From: Ilumatobacter coccineus YM16-304
GTDB lineage: Bacteria > Actinomycetota > Acidimicrobiia > Acidimicrobiales > Ilumatobacteraceae
Length of the DNA: 64,000 nucleotides
Direction of reading: 5' to 3'
Assembly (NCBI RefSeq): GCF_000348785.1
Contig: NC_020520.1
Coordinates: 3,286,001 to 3,350,000 of the forward strand
In this document: positions 1 through 8,703 of the stretch, one piece after another
Layout: each line of letters begins with the position of its first letter
Numbering within the stretch: position 1 is the first letter of the stretch
Position numbers and translations under genes: made by a program
Notes under the pieces: model-generated
Seen by the model: only the letters and a program-made list of their open reading frames with translations
What the model was told of the DNA's origin: nothing
Database searches by the model: none

Positions 1-1172
1 TCGGGTTTGAGACGCGCCGACTTCTGCGACTTGGCGAGATCACGGGCGAGAGGCACCTGCGGCGCACCGTCGGGCACCGCACCGAGCGCGTCACCCACCA
101 CCAACTCGGCGTCGATCACGTCGAGGCCGCCCATCACCGCGTCGGCAGCGTCGAGCACTTCGCGTAGCCCCGGACGTGGACGATTGCGCATCGACGCCAA
201 CGTGTCGGCGAGTCGGGTGCCGGCGATGAGGTGGTCGGGCGACGCACTCAGGCCGCGTTCACGGAGTGCGTGCGCCGCATCGACGAAGAACCGTGCGACG
301 CCGTCACGACCCGGATGATCGAACACGTGCCGGTACCAACCAGGGCTGTCGACCCCGGCGCCATACCCCGACGACGTCGTGAGCCGTCGGTGCGTCCAGG
401 GCACCCAGGCCGCCGCGACCTTGACCTTCTTCAGCCCGCGCAGGGTTGCTGCGTCGACGCCGACTGCATGCGCATCGAGGTCGAGCGCCGGCACGTGCCA
501 CGCTCCGCACACCACAGCGATCGTGCGGTGACCGTCTTTGATGGCCGCGCGCATCGCTCGCCGCATGTGCGCCTCGCGACGCTCCTCCGATCGTGACGGC
601 ACCGTGCCGTCACGAGCTGCCGCCATCGCTTCGGCCACCGCGTCGAACGCGGGCGTTCCGTCGCCGCGGTGTTCGATGACGTCTTCCCACCATCGTTCGG
701 GGTCGGGGTCGCCTGCCGCGTCGGCCAGTTGGCGCAGCGGATCGGGTGGGGCGCCGTCGGCGACGAGTTCGTCGGCGTCGTCGTCTCGGTTGGCGAACGT
801 GATGGCGAGCGGCAGGTCGATCGCGCGCACCTCGACCTCACGCTCGTTGGCCCACGCCACCGCCTGCCACTCGGGGCTGAACCGAGCGAACGGGGCGAAG
901 ATCGCGCGCGCCGGCTCGGCGACGACGTATCCGAGGAGCGCCACCGGAGGTTCGAGCCCGGGTTGCCCGATCCAGGGCAGCGCCGGCTGCACGTCGGCCG
1001 GTGCTTCGACGAGCACGATGTCGGGATCGAGCGCGTCGAGCGCGGCCACGACCGAGCGGGCCGAACCCGGCCCGTGATGGCGGATGCCCAGAAGATGGAC
1101 CTGCACCGGCCGCGCCTCGGATGCGGCGACGGCCTCGGGCGCAGCCTCGGGCGCAGCCTCGGACTCAGGCAT
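1..1172 (-). CDS. DUF5682 family protein (C-terminus beyond left edge)
   Basis: The reading frame is open from an ATG at 1172 to the window edge (about 390 codons). After an acidic Glu/Ala-rich N-terminus comes the family's opening motif LLGIRHHGPGSARSV, then a stretch on DPDIVLVEAPADVQ, and further on the conserved VVCGAWHVPAL segment. Proteins of this type are annotated DUF5682; the biochemical role is unknown. Its start lies 5 nt from the stop of the upstream AAA ATPase gene, with overlapping reading frames, so the two are probably translated together. In related genomes the same cluster usually continues with a von Willebrand A protein, which would lie left of the window (family knowledge, not visible here). 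Confidence 0.85.
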   Translation of the reverse strand, partial: MPESEAAPEAAPEAVAASEARPVQVHLLGIRHHGPGSARSVVAALDALDPDIVLVEAPADVQPALPWIGQPGLEPPVALLGYVVAEPARAIFAPFARFSPEWQAVAWANEREVEVRAIDLPLAITFANRDDDADELVADGAPPDPLRQLADAAGDPDPERWWEDVIEHRGDGTPAFDAVAEAMAAARDGTVPSRSEERREAHMRRAMRAAIKDGHRTIAVVCGAWHVPALDLDAHAVGVDAATLRGLKKVKVAAAWVPWTHRRLTTSSGYGAGVDSPGWYRHVFDHPGRDGVARFFVDAAHALRERGLSASPDHLIAGTRLADTLASMRNRPRPGLREVLDAADAVMGGLDVIDAELVVGDALGAVPDGAPQVPLARDLAKSQKSARLKP

Positions 1173-2259
1173 CCAACTCGCGGCAGGCGTCGTAGAAGTC
1201 GGCCCAGTCGGGGCGCTCGCTCACCACGCCTTCGAGGTATTCGCGCCAGGCGACGGTGTCGTGGATCGGGTCGCTGACCACGGCTCCGACGATGCCCGAT
1301 GCGACATCGGTGGGCGCCAACTCACCGTCGCCGAAGTGCGCGGCCAACGCCAGCCCGTTGGTGACGACCGAGATCGCCTCGGCCGTGGAGAGCGTGCCGG
1401 TGGGCACCTTGAGGCTCGTCCGCTCGTCGGCGGTCACCCCGTTGCGCAGCTCTCGGAAGATCGTGACGACGCGCCGGATCTCGTCGGCCGCAGCGGGCAC
1501 GTCGGGCAGTGCGAGCGTGGCTCCCAGTTCGCTGACCCGGCGCGACACGATCGCGATCTCCTCTTCGACCGTGGCCGGGAGCGGCAGGACCACGGTGTTG
1601 AAGCGGCGCCGCAGCGCGCTCGAGATGTCGTTGACACCTCGATCACGGTCGTTGGCGGTGGCGATGAGGTTGAACCCGCGCACCGCCGACAGTTCGCTGT
1701 CGAGTTCGGGGATCGGGAGCACCTTCTCGGACAGGACCGTGACGAGCGCGTCTTGCACTTCGGGCGGCATACGGGTGAGTTCTTCGACGCGGACGATGGT
1801 GCCGCGCGACATGCCACGATGGATCGGGCTCGGCACCAGCGCCGCCTCGCTCGGGCCTTCGGCGAGCAGACGCGCGTAGTTCCAGCCATACCGCAGCGTT
1901 TCTTCGGTGGTGCCGGCGGTGCCCTGCACAAGGAGTGTGGAATCGCCGCTGATCGCCGCCGCCAGGTGTTCGCTCACCCACGTCTTCGCCGTGCCGGGCA
2001 CGCCGAGCAGCAGCAGCGCTCGGTCGGTGGCCAGCGTGGCGACGGCGATCTCGATGAGTCGCTGTTTGCCGACGTACTTGGGCGAGATGACGGTGCCGTC
2101 GCTGAGCTCGCCGCCGATGAGGTAGCGCACGACGGCCCAGGGCGACAGCTTCCAACCAGGGGGACGGTCGCGGTCGTCGAGTCGGTCGAGTGCCGCCAGC
2201 TCGTCGGCGTAGTGCAGCTCCGCGTGCGGGCGCAGCACATCGGGCGAGGTCTCACTCAT
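1165..2259 (-). CDS. MoxR-family AAA ATPase
   Basis: 364 residues. The P-loop reads GVPGTAKTW, with Ala before Lys-Thr instead of the usual Gly. The Walker B region reads IVRVEELTRMP and is followed by a sensor-like ATANDRDRGVNDIS and RRRF arginine segment, the MoxR/dynein-related order. MoxR ATPases act as chaperone-like remodellers, often with VWA-domain partners. I chose the ATG at 2259 because a TAGTGT -10 hexamer (2268-2273, minus) ends 8 nt upstream, which suits a leaderless mRNA; an in-frame GTG at 2271 falls inside that hexamer. The stop overlaps the start region of the DUF5682 gene. The target is unknown. Confidence 0.9.
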   Translation of the reverse strand: MSETSPDVLRPHAELHYADELAALDRLDDRDRPPGWKLSPWAVVRYLIGGELSDGTVISPKYVGKQRLIEIAVATLATDRALLLLGVPGTAKTWVSEHLAAAISGDSTLLVQGTAGTTEETLRYGWNYARLLAEGPSEAALVPSPIHRGMSRGTIVRVEELTRMPPEVQDALVTVLSEKVLPIPELDSELSAVRGFNLIATANDRDRGVNDISSALRRRFNTVVLPLPATVEEEIAIVSRRVSELGATLALPDVPAAADEIRRVVTIFRELRNGVTADERTSLKVPTGTLSTAEAISVVTNGLALAAHFGDGELAPTDVASGIVGAVVSDPIHDTVAWREYLEGVVSERPDWADFYDACRELDA

Positions 2260-2267
2260 GCTGGCCG

Positions 2268-2273
2268 ACACTA
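2268..2273 (-). promoter_or_regulatory. -10 hexamer TAGTGT for the MoxR gene
   Basis: TAGTGT lies 8 nt before the ATG at 2259. It would give the ATPase and DUF5682 genes their own leaderless transcript inside the SWIM-DUF5691 cluster. Confidence 0.5.
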
Positions 2274-2317
2274 CCGATCACCTGTCACAGAGTTCGGCGG
2301 CGCGAGCAGGTGATGTG

Positions 2318-3148
2318 TCAGACCGACAGTTCGTCGAGCATGCGGTGCCGGGTGAGGGCCAGATCGGCGAGCACCGATGCGAGGCCCGCCCCCGACGAGT
2401 GTGGGTCGACGTTGTCGAGCGCGTCGATCAGACCGGGCAACCCAGCCGGACTCATACGCGCGATCAGGTTGACCAACACGGCCCGATGGGCGTGTGAGAA
2501 CTCGCCCTGTTCGATGCCCGCCCCGACCGTGGCACCGACCTGCTCGCCCGGCGCGTGGAGCAGGCCGAGCAGCTCGGGTGGAATGGGCAGATCGACGAGC
2601 TCGCCGATGGCCTCCGGGTCGACCGACCCCTGCTTCGTGCAGGCGAGATCGGGGAGCTGTTCGATCAGCCACTCGGCGGCAGGCCCGGCCGCGACCATGA
2701 CGCGAGCGTGGCGCACCGGGTCGGATCGGTGCCGCTGCAACGCCACCGGCACGAGTTCGGCCGAGAGCCGCCAGCCGTTGGCGATGAGCGTCAGCATCCA
2801 CTCGTCTTCGAGCACTCCCCACGACGTCGTGATGTGATGCCAACGCTCGGTGGCCGCAGGCACGCACTCGCGTCGCTCGTCGGTGTCGGGAGCGCTGGTG
2901 AGCGCGACCGGCGGACCGGGCAGGATCGCCGCTCGCCGCACTGCCGTACACGCCGCGACCTGGGCCAGCATCCGTTCGGAGGGTGCGGCGCGTGCGGTGT
3001 CGGCCACCAGTTGGGCCAGCGGCCCGTCGGCGTCGGGCGGGTCGCGGCGATCGGTGCCCAGCAGTGCGGCCGTCACCAGGTTGCGCCACTGCTCGGCCAT
3101 CGGCATCGCACCGTCGGCTCGGCTCACGTCGTCGACCGGAGTGTTCAT
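2318..3148 (-). CDS. DUF5691 family protein
   Basis: 276 residues starting MNTPVDDVSR. The segment QWRNLVTAALLGTDRR near residues 20-35 is the hallmark opening of DUF5691 proteins, which are helical and of unknown function. The ATG at 3148 forms a TGATG overlap with the stop of the SWIM gene, so the two are translationally coupled. The gene is always met beside SWIM zinc-finger, MoxR and DUF5682 genes in related clusters (family knowledge), suggesting one complex or pathway. No signal peptide or membrane segment is visible. Confidence 0.82.
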   Translation of the reverse strand: MNTPVDDVSRADGAMPMAEQWRNLVTAALLGTDRRDPPDADGPLAQLVADTARAAPSERMLAQVAACTAVRRAAILPGPPVALTSAPDTDERRECVPAATERWHHITTSWGVLEDEWMLTLIANGWRLSAELVPVALQRHRSDPVRHARVMVAAGPAAEWLIEQLPDLACTKQGSVDPEAIGELVDLPIPPELLGLLHAPGEQVGATVGAGIEQGEFSHAHRAVLVNLIARMSPAGLPGLIDALDNVDPHSSGAGLASVLADLALTRHRMLDELSV

Positions 3149-4593
3149 CAGGCGGCTCCCACGAACGACGAGTCGGCACGCGGCCCGATGTCGATGGTGC
3201 GGTCGGGCAGGTGCAGCGAGAGCGGCGTGACGCCGTGGGGCGTCCATTCGATCGTGAGCTCGGCGGGGCGGCCACCGGTGACGGCGAGCAGCGTGGCCAG
3301 CCCGGAACCGGCCTGCACGCGACGGGGCGAATCGAGCAGCGGCACGCTCGCTTCGTGGTCGGTCAGCAACCAGCGGTCACCCGATCGGGCCAACGCCGCC
3401 GTGACCGTGGTGGGCACCCGTTCGAGCCACGGTTCGGCAACGATCATCCGTCCGATCTCGTCGCACGCCTGAGCGACGCTCTGCGTGGGCGGACGAGCCA
3501 CCACGGGTTCGCCGTGCCGGAGGCCGACGAGCGCACGCAGCGCCGGACCGGGATAGCGGTGCAGGTCGGCGCGGAGGGAGGTGCCGACCTCGAGCGAGGT
3601 GTCGAGGCTCTGCTGGTAGGCGGCGAACGAGAGCAGCAACGCCCACCGGCCGCTCGTGGTGCCGCGCAGCCAGTGGCGGCGCACTTCGATGCGGTCTTCG
3701 CGCACGTCGCTGCGACCGGCGACGACCCAGTCGTCGGTGTCGGGAACGCCGCCGAGCACGTCGGCTTGGCGAACCTGCCAGCCGACGGTGGTGGCCACGG
3801 CGTCGGCCAGTGAGTTCGGGAGTTGCCCGATGCGACGGCCGGCTTGCGACAGGAGGTGCAGGATGCCGAGTTCGGCCAGCACGTCGTCGTGCCAGTCGGC
3901 CGACGCTCCGACCAGCCCGGCGAGCCGGCGGATGCGGTTGGCGAGGCTCCCGGCCTGTGCGTCGACGAGGCGAGCGGCCAGGTGATCCCAGGTGGCGTAG
4001 CGAGCGAGCGCCGGGTCGGCGAGGCCGGTGCGGATGCGGTCGTCGAGCCAGCGGTCGAGTTCGGTGAGCCCGGCCATCATGCGTGCGATGCGCTCGTCGC
4101 GAGCGGCGTCACGTTCCTCGTCGGATGGAGGCGGTTCGGGCAGCGGCGCGTCGTCGTCGATCGAACCTCCGTCGGCACCCGACGTCGAATCGACATCGGG
4201 CTCGGAGCCGGCCGCCTCGCCATCGGGAGCACGCGCGTCGGCGGGGGCATCGGCCGCCTGCTGCTTCGCGAGCCGACGGCCGATCCAGGCCTCGACCTTG
4301 GCGGTGGGCACACCATCGGGAACCTGCCCGTGCGCCCACATCAGCAACAGCGCGAGCGCGTGCTTGCACGGCGTCTTGCGGCTCGGGCAGGTGCACCGGA
4401 AACCGACCGACACGTGATCGACGGCGGTGTCGTACGGCTCGGCCCCACTCCCCTTGCACGAGCCCCACACGACACGATCGTCGGCGCCGAGCCCAGCCCA
4501 TCGGTTGGGCGTGGACAGCGGCTGCGCGTTGGTGATGGCGGCCGGGTTGGGAGCGACCGACTCCACCTGTTCGACCGACCAACGCGCGCTCAC
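3148..4593 (-). CDS. SWIM zinc-finger family protein
   Basis: 481 residues. A SWIM finger (CxC then CxH) is visible near residues 65-85 as RCTCPSRKTPCKHALALLL. An acidic, low-complexity linker rich in Ala, Asp and Pro follows (about 115-165), then a helical C-terminal half. SWIM fingers bind zinc and mediate nucleic-acid or protein contacts. The GTG at 4593 is preferred because a TATGGT -10 hexamer (4601-4606) ends 7 nt before it; an ATG at 4605 lies within that hexamer and would add four residues. First gene of the SWIM-DUF5691-MoxR-DUF5682 cluster. Confidence 0.85.
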   Translation of the reverse strand: MSARWSVEQVESVAPNPAAITNAQPLSTPNRWAGLGADDRVVWGSCKGSGAEPYDTAVDHVSVGFRCTCPSRKTPCKHALALLLMWAHGQVPDGVPTAKVEAWIGRRLAKQQAADAPADARAPDGEAAGSEPDVDSTSGADGGSIDDDAPLPEPPPSDEERDAARDERIARMMAGLTELDRWLDDRIRTGLADPALARYATWDHLAARLVDAQAGSLANRIRRLAGLVGASADWHDDVLAELGILHLLSQAGRRIGQLPNSLADAVATTVGWQVRQADVLGGVPDTDDWVVAGRSDVREDRIEVRRHWLRGTTSGRWALLLSFAAYQQSLDTSLEVGTSLRADLHRYPGPALRALVGLRHGEPVVARPPTQSVAQACDEIGRMIVAEPWLERVPTTVTAALARSGDRWLLTDHEASVPLLDSPRRVQAGSGLATLLAVTGGRPAELTIEWTPHGVTPLSLHLPDRTIDIGPRADSSFVGAA

Positions 4594-4600
4594 GCCGCCG

Positions 4601-4606
4601 ACCATA
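4601..4606 (-). promoter_or_regulatory. -10 hexamer TATGGT for the SWIM-MoxR cluster
   Basis: TATGGT sits 7 nt before the GTG at 4593, the spacing seen at many other leaderless starts in the window. No clear -35 was found. Confidence 0.45.
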
Positions 4607-4672
4607 CCGATGCCCTGTCACAACGTTCCGACACGTCACCGACCATCAACGGCGCGGCGTTCCGAGCAGGCG

Positions 4673-4855
4673 CTACTCGGAGTACCAGACGGCCAACGTG
4701 AGGTGCGACCACGACATGTTCGGGTGCGACACCTCGTGGGTGTTCTCGATCGTGACGTTGGGATGCGCGTCGAGCCAGGCGTTCACCTCGTTCTCGAGGC
4801 CCTCCAGGTTGGGCTTGCGGTTGCCGGCTTTCGACGAGAACAGTTTCAGTTTCAT
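4673..4855 (-). CDS. small conserved-looking protein, 60 aa, function unknown
   Basis: The product begins MKLKLFSSKAGNRKPNLEGL and ends SHLTLAVWYSE. It is mixed alpha/beta in character with no signal peptide, Cys or obvious catalytic motif. It lies alone between the SWIM cluster and the divergent nuclease-fold gene. Codon use is of the high-GC type with G/C third positions, which supports real coding. I do not recognise the family; small stand-alone proteins with this opening occur in actinobacteria, but I cannot assign a role. Confidence 0.6.
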   Translation of the reverse strand: MKLKLFSSKAGNRKPNLEGLENEVNAWLDAHPNVTIENTHEVSHPNMSWSHLTLAVWYSE

Positions 4856-5022
4856 GGTGCGCTCGACGGTAGCGGCTCGGCGTCTCGCGGCCGACGGCGC
4901 CCACGGCGCCCACGCACGCCAGCGCCAGCGCCGACGTCGTCCCGATCCCGCAGCCGCATCGCTACCGCTGGCCAACCGATCACAATCCGGCACCCACCGT
5001 CGCGACCGTCCATGATGGAGCG

Positions 5023-5823
5023 ATGTCGCTTCGGGTGATGACGTGGAATCTGTGGTGGCACTTCGGCCCATGGGAGCAGCGCCGGCCGCTGATCGTCGAC
5101 GAGATCCGCTCGGTCGACCCCGACGTGTTGTGTCTGCAAGAGGTGTGGTCGGACGAAACCACCGACGATGCCGCTCGACTGGCCGAAGCGCTGGGCATGC
5201 ACATGGTGCGCAGCGACCCGGTGTTCTGGAACGGTCAGTCGTTCGGCAATGCGATCCTGTCTCGCTGGCCGCTCACGCGCATCGCCGACGATCCGCTGCC
5301 GAACGTCGACGGCGAGCCGGGGCATCGCCGCGTGGTCGCCGCTCGCGTCGACACCCCGTTCGGCCCGTGGCCGTTCGCCGCGACCCACCTCGACTACCCG
5401 GCCGATGCATCGGCCACCCGCCAAGTGCAGATGCGATTCGTCATGGAGCAGGCGGCGACGTGGCGAGGTGAGCCGCTCGACGACTTCCCCGTGGTGATCG
5501 GTGCCGACATGAACGCCGTCCCCGACAGCGACGAGATCCGGATGGCGACCGGGCTGCGCCCCGGTGTCGACGGCATCGCGTTCGGCGACGCCTGGGAGCA
5601 GGCCGGCGACGGCTCGACCGGGGCCACCTGGCTCCGCGACAACCCCTACAGCCGCGACTCGGCGTGGCCGAACCGGCGCCTCGACTACCTCCTCGTGTCG
5701 TGGCCGCGACCCAAGCCGACCGGCAACCCGATCCGGTGCTGGACCGTCGGCTCCCGATCGGCCGACGACCCGCTCTGGCCGAGCGACCACCTCGCCGTCG
5801 TCGCCGACCTCGTCACCCCCTGA
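5023..5823 (+). CDS. endonuclease/exonuclease/phosphatase family protein
   Basis: 266 residues. The fold's metal and catalytic motifs appear in order: TWNLWW near residue 8 (Asn), LCLQEVW near 40 (Glu), an FAATHLDYP segment near 130 (His), VVIGADMNAVPDS near 160 (Asp/Asn), RRLDYLLVS near 225 (Asp) and a final WPSDHLAVVADL (Asp-His). The superfamily cleaves phosphodiesters in nucleic acids, inositol phosphates or sphingomyelin; substrate cannot be read from sequence. No signal peptide, so probably cytoplasmic. ATG preceded by CATGAT 6 nt upstream, a weak leaderless promoter. It converges on the lipoprotein gene across a REP doublet. Confidence 0.85.
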   Translation: MSLRVMTWNLWWHFGPWEQRRPLIVDEIRSVDPDVLCLQEVWSDETTDDAARLAEALGMHMVRSDPVFWNGQSFGNAILSRWPLTRIADDPLPNVDGEPGHRRVVAARVDTPFGPWPFAATHLDYPADASATRQVQMRFVMEQAATWRGEPLDDFPVVIGADMNAVPDSDEIRMATGLRPGVDGIAFGDAWEQAGDGSTGATWLRDNPYSRDSAWPNRRLDYLLVSWPRPKPTGNPIRCWTVGSRSADDPLWPSDHLAVVADLVTP

Positions 5824-5828
5824 ATTCC

Positions 5829-5902
5829 GCTTGTTTCCCTCGGTCCCGGTCGAAAAGAAACATCCGCTTGTTTCCCTCGGACCAGGTCGAAAAGAAACAA
5901 GC
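5829..5902 (+). repeat. REP doublet (family 1, forward)
   Basis: Two tandem hairpin units with arms GCTTGTTTCCCTCGG and CGAAAAGAAACAAGC around a GC-rich centre; the first unit's right arm ends in CATCC instead of CAAGC. The doublet fills the convergent intergenic gap, starting 5 nt after the nuclease-fold gene's stop and ending 17 nt before the stop of the lipoprotein gene. It belongs to the family that flanks the RAYT gene at 43-44 kb. Confidence 0.85.
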
Positions 5903-5919
5903 CAAACCGGGCAAGCCTG

Positions 5920-7293
5920 TCACGGCAGCGAGTCGGTGGCGACGATCACGCGGGTGATGGCGTCGAGCCAGTCGGGGCGGTACATGGCACCGGTCAGCGA
6001 GGTCCAGTCGCCCCCGACCGCCGCAACATCGCCGGTGTCGGTGATCGTCAGTGCCTGCGTACCTGTTCCGGCCAGATCGATGGGTTCGCCGGTGGTGCCG
6101 TCTTGGCGAACGTGGATCAGTTCGTCCGACCCGTCGTCGAAGGCGATGAACGCGCCGCGTTCGTCGGCGGTGATGGCGGGAGCGCTCGACCCGGCCGACG
6201 CCACCTGCACGGTCCAGTCCATCGCCGGTGATCGGGTCGGATCGGTGATCGACGGGATCGAGAACGACCCGACCCAGCCGTTCGCGCTGGCGACGTAGAG
6301 CCGATCGCCACCGACGGCGAGGGAGCCCGCCTCGTTCGTGAGATCGAGTTGTTCATCGACATCGAGGCACCACACTCCGTCGGCGAAATCGAGGGTGTGC
6401 ACGAACGCGAACGGGTGTGGTGCGTCGGGAGCACCCGAGCCGATGTAGAGCGTGAACAGCAACCCGTGGTCGTCGGCAACGACGTGCGAGCGGGAGTAGC
6501 CGGGCATCTGCTGGTCGAGCGTCACCGACTTGTCGCGCAGGTTGAGCGGCGGCGAGATGTCGCCGGTCTCGGTCGAGAGCACCCGTACTTGGTAGTAGGT
6601 GGGCTGGTCGGCCGGGAGATACTCGAGCAGGAACACCTGCGCCGGAATCCCCTCCGGCGTGAGCCGCTGACTGAACGCTTCTGCCATGAAGTTTCCGTCG
6701 AGGCTGGTCTTGTACATCAGGCCCGACGTGCGGGAAGCGATGAGCAGATTGGTGCCGTCTCGGGCGCCGGCGATCGCTCCGTCGACCGGATCGTCGGCGA
6801 GGGAGTTGAGTGCGACGAGTTCGCCGTCGAGCGAGGTCGCCGTGGCTTCGGTGATGACCCCGTCGATGGTGAGATCCCCGATCGGCTCGCCGTCCGGGAG
6901 TGACGCCCACGCGACCTTGGTGTGCGACAGCGTCCGAACGGTGTCGGGCGGCAAGGTCAGCACCGCCGTCGTCTCGTCGGGCGCCACGAGCGCCGACCAC
7001 TTGATCCACGCGTTCGACACCGTCCCGCCGCTGTCGACCACGGCGAGTTGGCCGTCGGTGTCGACCAGCGCCATCGCTGCACCGTCCCGCACCGCATCGT
7101 CGCCGACGGCGGTCTTGGTCTCGGTGTCCACCGGCCCTGCCGATGACGGTTGCTCGATCGGCGGCAGCGTGTCGCCGGTCGCCAGCACCTGACGGGCCGC
7201 CTCCCCGGTAGCCGGGTCGTCGGTGGCGTTGGCCGTGCACCCGGCGGCAGCCACCAGAGCGATCAGCGTGAAGATGGATGGAGTGCGTCTCAC
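5920..7293 (-). CDS. putative lipoprotein with beta-propeller-like body
   Basis: 457 residues from a GTG at 7293. A lipoprotein signal is clear: RRTP, a hydrophobic run, then lipobox VAAAGC with Cys near residue 17, followed by a disordered Thr/Ala/Asp linker. The remainder contains repeated beta-rich segments with motifs such as GGDRLYVASANGWVGS and ITDTGDVAAVGGDW, like WD/PQQ-type propellers, but no catalytic residues are evident. It starts 20 nt after the stop of the anti-sigma-like gene, so it is probably the third gene of the sigma-factor operon. It may be a surface sensor or scaffold of that stress system; this is inference. Confidence 0.75.
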   Translation of the reverse strand: MRRTPSIFTLIALVAAAGCTANATDDPATGEAARQVLATGDTLPPIEQPSSAGPVDTETKTAVGDDAVRDGAAMALVDTDGQLAVVDSGGTVSNAWIKWSALVAPDETTAVLTLPPDTVRTLSHTKVAWASLPDGEPIGDLTIDGVITEATATSLDGELVALNSLADDPVDGAIAGARDGTNLLIASRTSGLMYKTSLDGNFMAEAFSQRLTPEGIPAQVFLLEYLPADQPTYYQVRVLSTETGDISPPLNLRDKSVTLDQQMPGYSRSHVVADDHGLLFTLYIGSGAPDAPHPFAFVHTLDFADGVWCLDVDEQLDLTNEAGSLAVGGDRLYVASANGWVGSFSIPSITDPTRSPAMDWTVQVASAGSSAPAITADERGAFIAFDDGSDELIHVRQDGTTGEPIDLAGTGTQALTITDTGDVAAVGGDWTSLTGAMYRPDWLDAITRVIVATDSLP

Positions 7294-7313
7294 ACCCCGT
7301 CCGACACCGCCGG

Positions 7314-7997
7314 TCAGTCGTCGGTTCCCAACATGACTGCGTACGCGAGTGCCTCGTCCAGCGAGTCGAAGCCTTCGAGCCGATCGATCCGTTGCCCGTC
7401 TTGCCAGACCAGCGTGTTTCCGGCGACCCGTACGAACTCGATGATGCCGTCGGGCGACCGGTAGGCGAGTTCGTGCGGTGCACCGCTGATCCAGAGTCCG
7501 GGCGCACCGTCGACGTCGACCTCGATGATCTCGGTGTCGGGGCCGAGCGTCTTCACCAGCACGTCGTCGGCGAGGGCTCCCTCGATCACCGACACCAGCA
7601 CGATCTGGCCGTCGACCATCACCTCGCTGCTCTCGCCCGGACCCGGCAGTTCGACCGCGTCCGACGGCGCCTCGGCGGGTTCGCTCGCGGTCGGGACCGG
7701 GACGACGCTGCGCTCGATACGAACCCCGTCGAGCCCGAACCACCCGGCGATCACGTCGCGCGACGACGGCACCGCCATCGCTGCGATGGCGACGACGGGC
7801 AGCGTGGCCGCTGCGTATCGAAGCCACGGCGCAGTCCGACCACCCGTGTCGGTCTCGCCGACGTCGCCGTCCAGTCGGTCGAGCACTCGCTCCGAGAGGT
7901 GCGCTCCGCTCTCGACGTCGAGATGAGCGCCCAGGGCGACGAGTCGATCTTGAAGCGTCATCGAGCCGTCGTACGGCGCGGTGTCGTCACGAGTCAT
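7314..7997 (-). CDS. membrane protein paired with ECF sigma factor (putative anti-sigma factor)
   Basis: 227 residues. A cytoplasmic N-terminal part of about 65 residues precedes one membrane segment (WLRYAAATLPVVAIAAMAVP) and an extracytoplasmic domain of about 130 residues. The ATG at 7997 overlaps the 3' end of the sigma gene by 11 nt, the usual arrangement of a sigma factor and its membrane-bound regulator. No HxxxCxxC zinc motif typical of ZAS anti-sigma factors is present, so the assignment rests on context and topology. Confidence 0.65.
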   Translation of the reverse strand: MTRDDTAPYDGSMTLQDRLVALGAHLDVESGAHLSERVLDRLDGDVGETDTGGRTAPWLRYAAATLPVVAIAAMAVPSSRDVIAGWFGLDGVRIERSVVPVPTASEPAEAPSDAVELPGPGESSEVMVDGQIVLVSVIEGALADDVLVKTLGPDTEIIEVDVDGAPGLWISGAPHELAYRSPDGIIEFVRVAGNTLVWQDGQRIDRLEGFDSLDEALAYAVMLGTDD

Positions 7998-8568
7998 GGC
8001 CAGCTTCTTCCAGTTGGGTGCGCAGACGACCGAGCGCCCGCGACGTTCGCGACTTGACGGTGCCGGGCGCGATGCCCAGCACGGTCGCCGTCTCGGCTTC
8101 CGACAGTTCGGCAACGAATCGACAGCCGAGCACCTCTCGATCCGTCGCTCGGAGTCGTCCGAGCGCGGCAGCGAGTTCTTCGTGCTCCGCTCGTTCGTCG
8201 ACGGCCAGGTCGGCGCCGGGGGCGACGCGCAACCCATCGGCCCTGGCGTGGCGGTCGTCGCGGGTGCGTCGCCGCAGCCGCCCGCGTACGTGGTTCTTCG
8301 CCTCGTTGGCCACGATCCGCAACATCCACGACCGCACCGAGCCCGACGCTCGATGGCTCGCGACGTTTCTGTATGCCTTCACGAAGCCCTCCTGAGCGAT
8401 GTCGAGCGCATCGGTCGTCGACCCGCTCACCACGGCCGCGACCCGAACCGCCGCCCGTTCGTGGCGGCGAACCAGTTCCCCGAACGACTCGGTGTCGCCC
8501 GCTCGGGCGCGCGCGACGAGCGTCTCGTCGTCGCACACTCGCAGGTCAGTCGATTCGTTCAAGTTCAC
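7987..8568 (-). CDS. ECF-type RNA polymerase sigma factor
   Basis: 193 residues from a GTG. Region 2 runs from about residue 25 to 90 (SFGELVRRHERAAVRVAA, then DALDIAQEGFVKAYRN and SWMLRIVANEAKNHVRGR). Region 4 occupies about 130-185 with the helix-turn-helix LSEAETATVLGIAPGTVKSR. Length is typical of extracytoplasmic-function sigma factors. It heads an apparent three-gene unit with the overlapping membrane protein and the lipoprotein. Such sigma factors are usually held by their membrane partner and released by envelope signals. Confidence 0.92.
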   Translation of the reverse strand: MNLNESTDLRVCDDETLVARARAGDTESFGELVRRHERAAVRVAAVVSGSTTDALDIAQEGFVKAYRNVASHRASGSVRSWMLRIVANEAKNHVRGRLRRRTRDDRHARADGLRVAPGADLAVDERAEHEELAAALGRLRATDREVLGCRFVAELSEAETATVLGIAPGTVKSRTSRALGRLRTQLEEAGHDS

Positions 8569-8621
8569 TCACTCCGACACCGCCGCGCCCCCGTCGGTTC
8601 CCTCCCGCAACCTAGAACCCC

Positions 8622-8697
8622 CGCTTGTTTCCCCCGGTCCCGGTCCGAAGGAAACAAGCGCTTGTTTCCCTCGGTCCCGGTCGAAAAGAAACAAGCG
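8622..8697 (+). repeat. REP doublet (family 1, forward)
   Basis: Two abutting units sharing the perfectly palindromic junction GGAAACAAGCGCTTGTTTCC. Unit 1 carries TTTCCCCCGG on the left arm and CCGAAGGAAA on the right; unit 2 carries TTTCCCTCGG and CGAAAAGAAA. It ends 6 nt beyond the stop of the oxidoreductase-methyltransferase gene. Confidence 0.85.
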
Positions 8698-8703
8698 GCG
8701 CGG

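Noticed and set aside
1084-2313. A 409-residue plus-strand open frame opposite the MoxR gene
   Set aside because: It mirrors the real minus-strand gene, is rich in Arg/Gly/His and has no motif. Long antisense frames are normal at this GC content.
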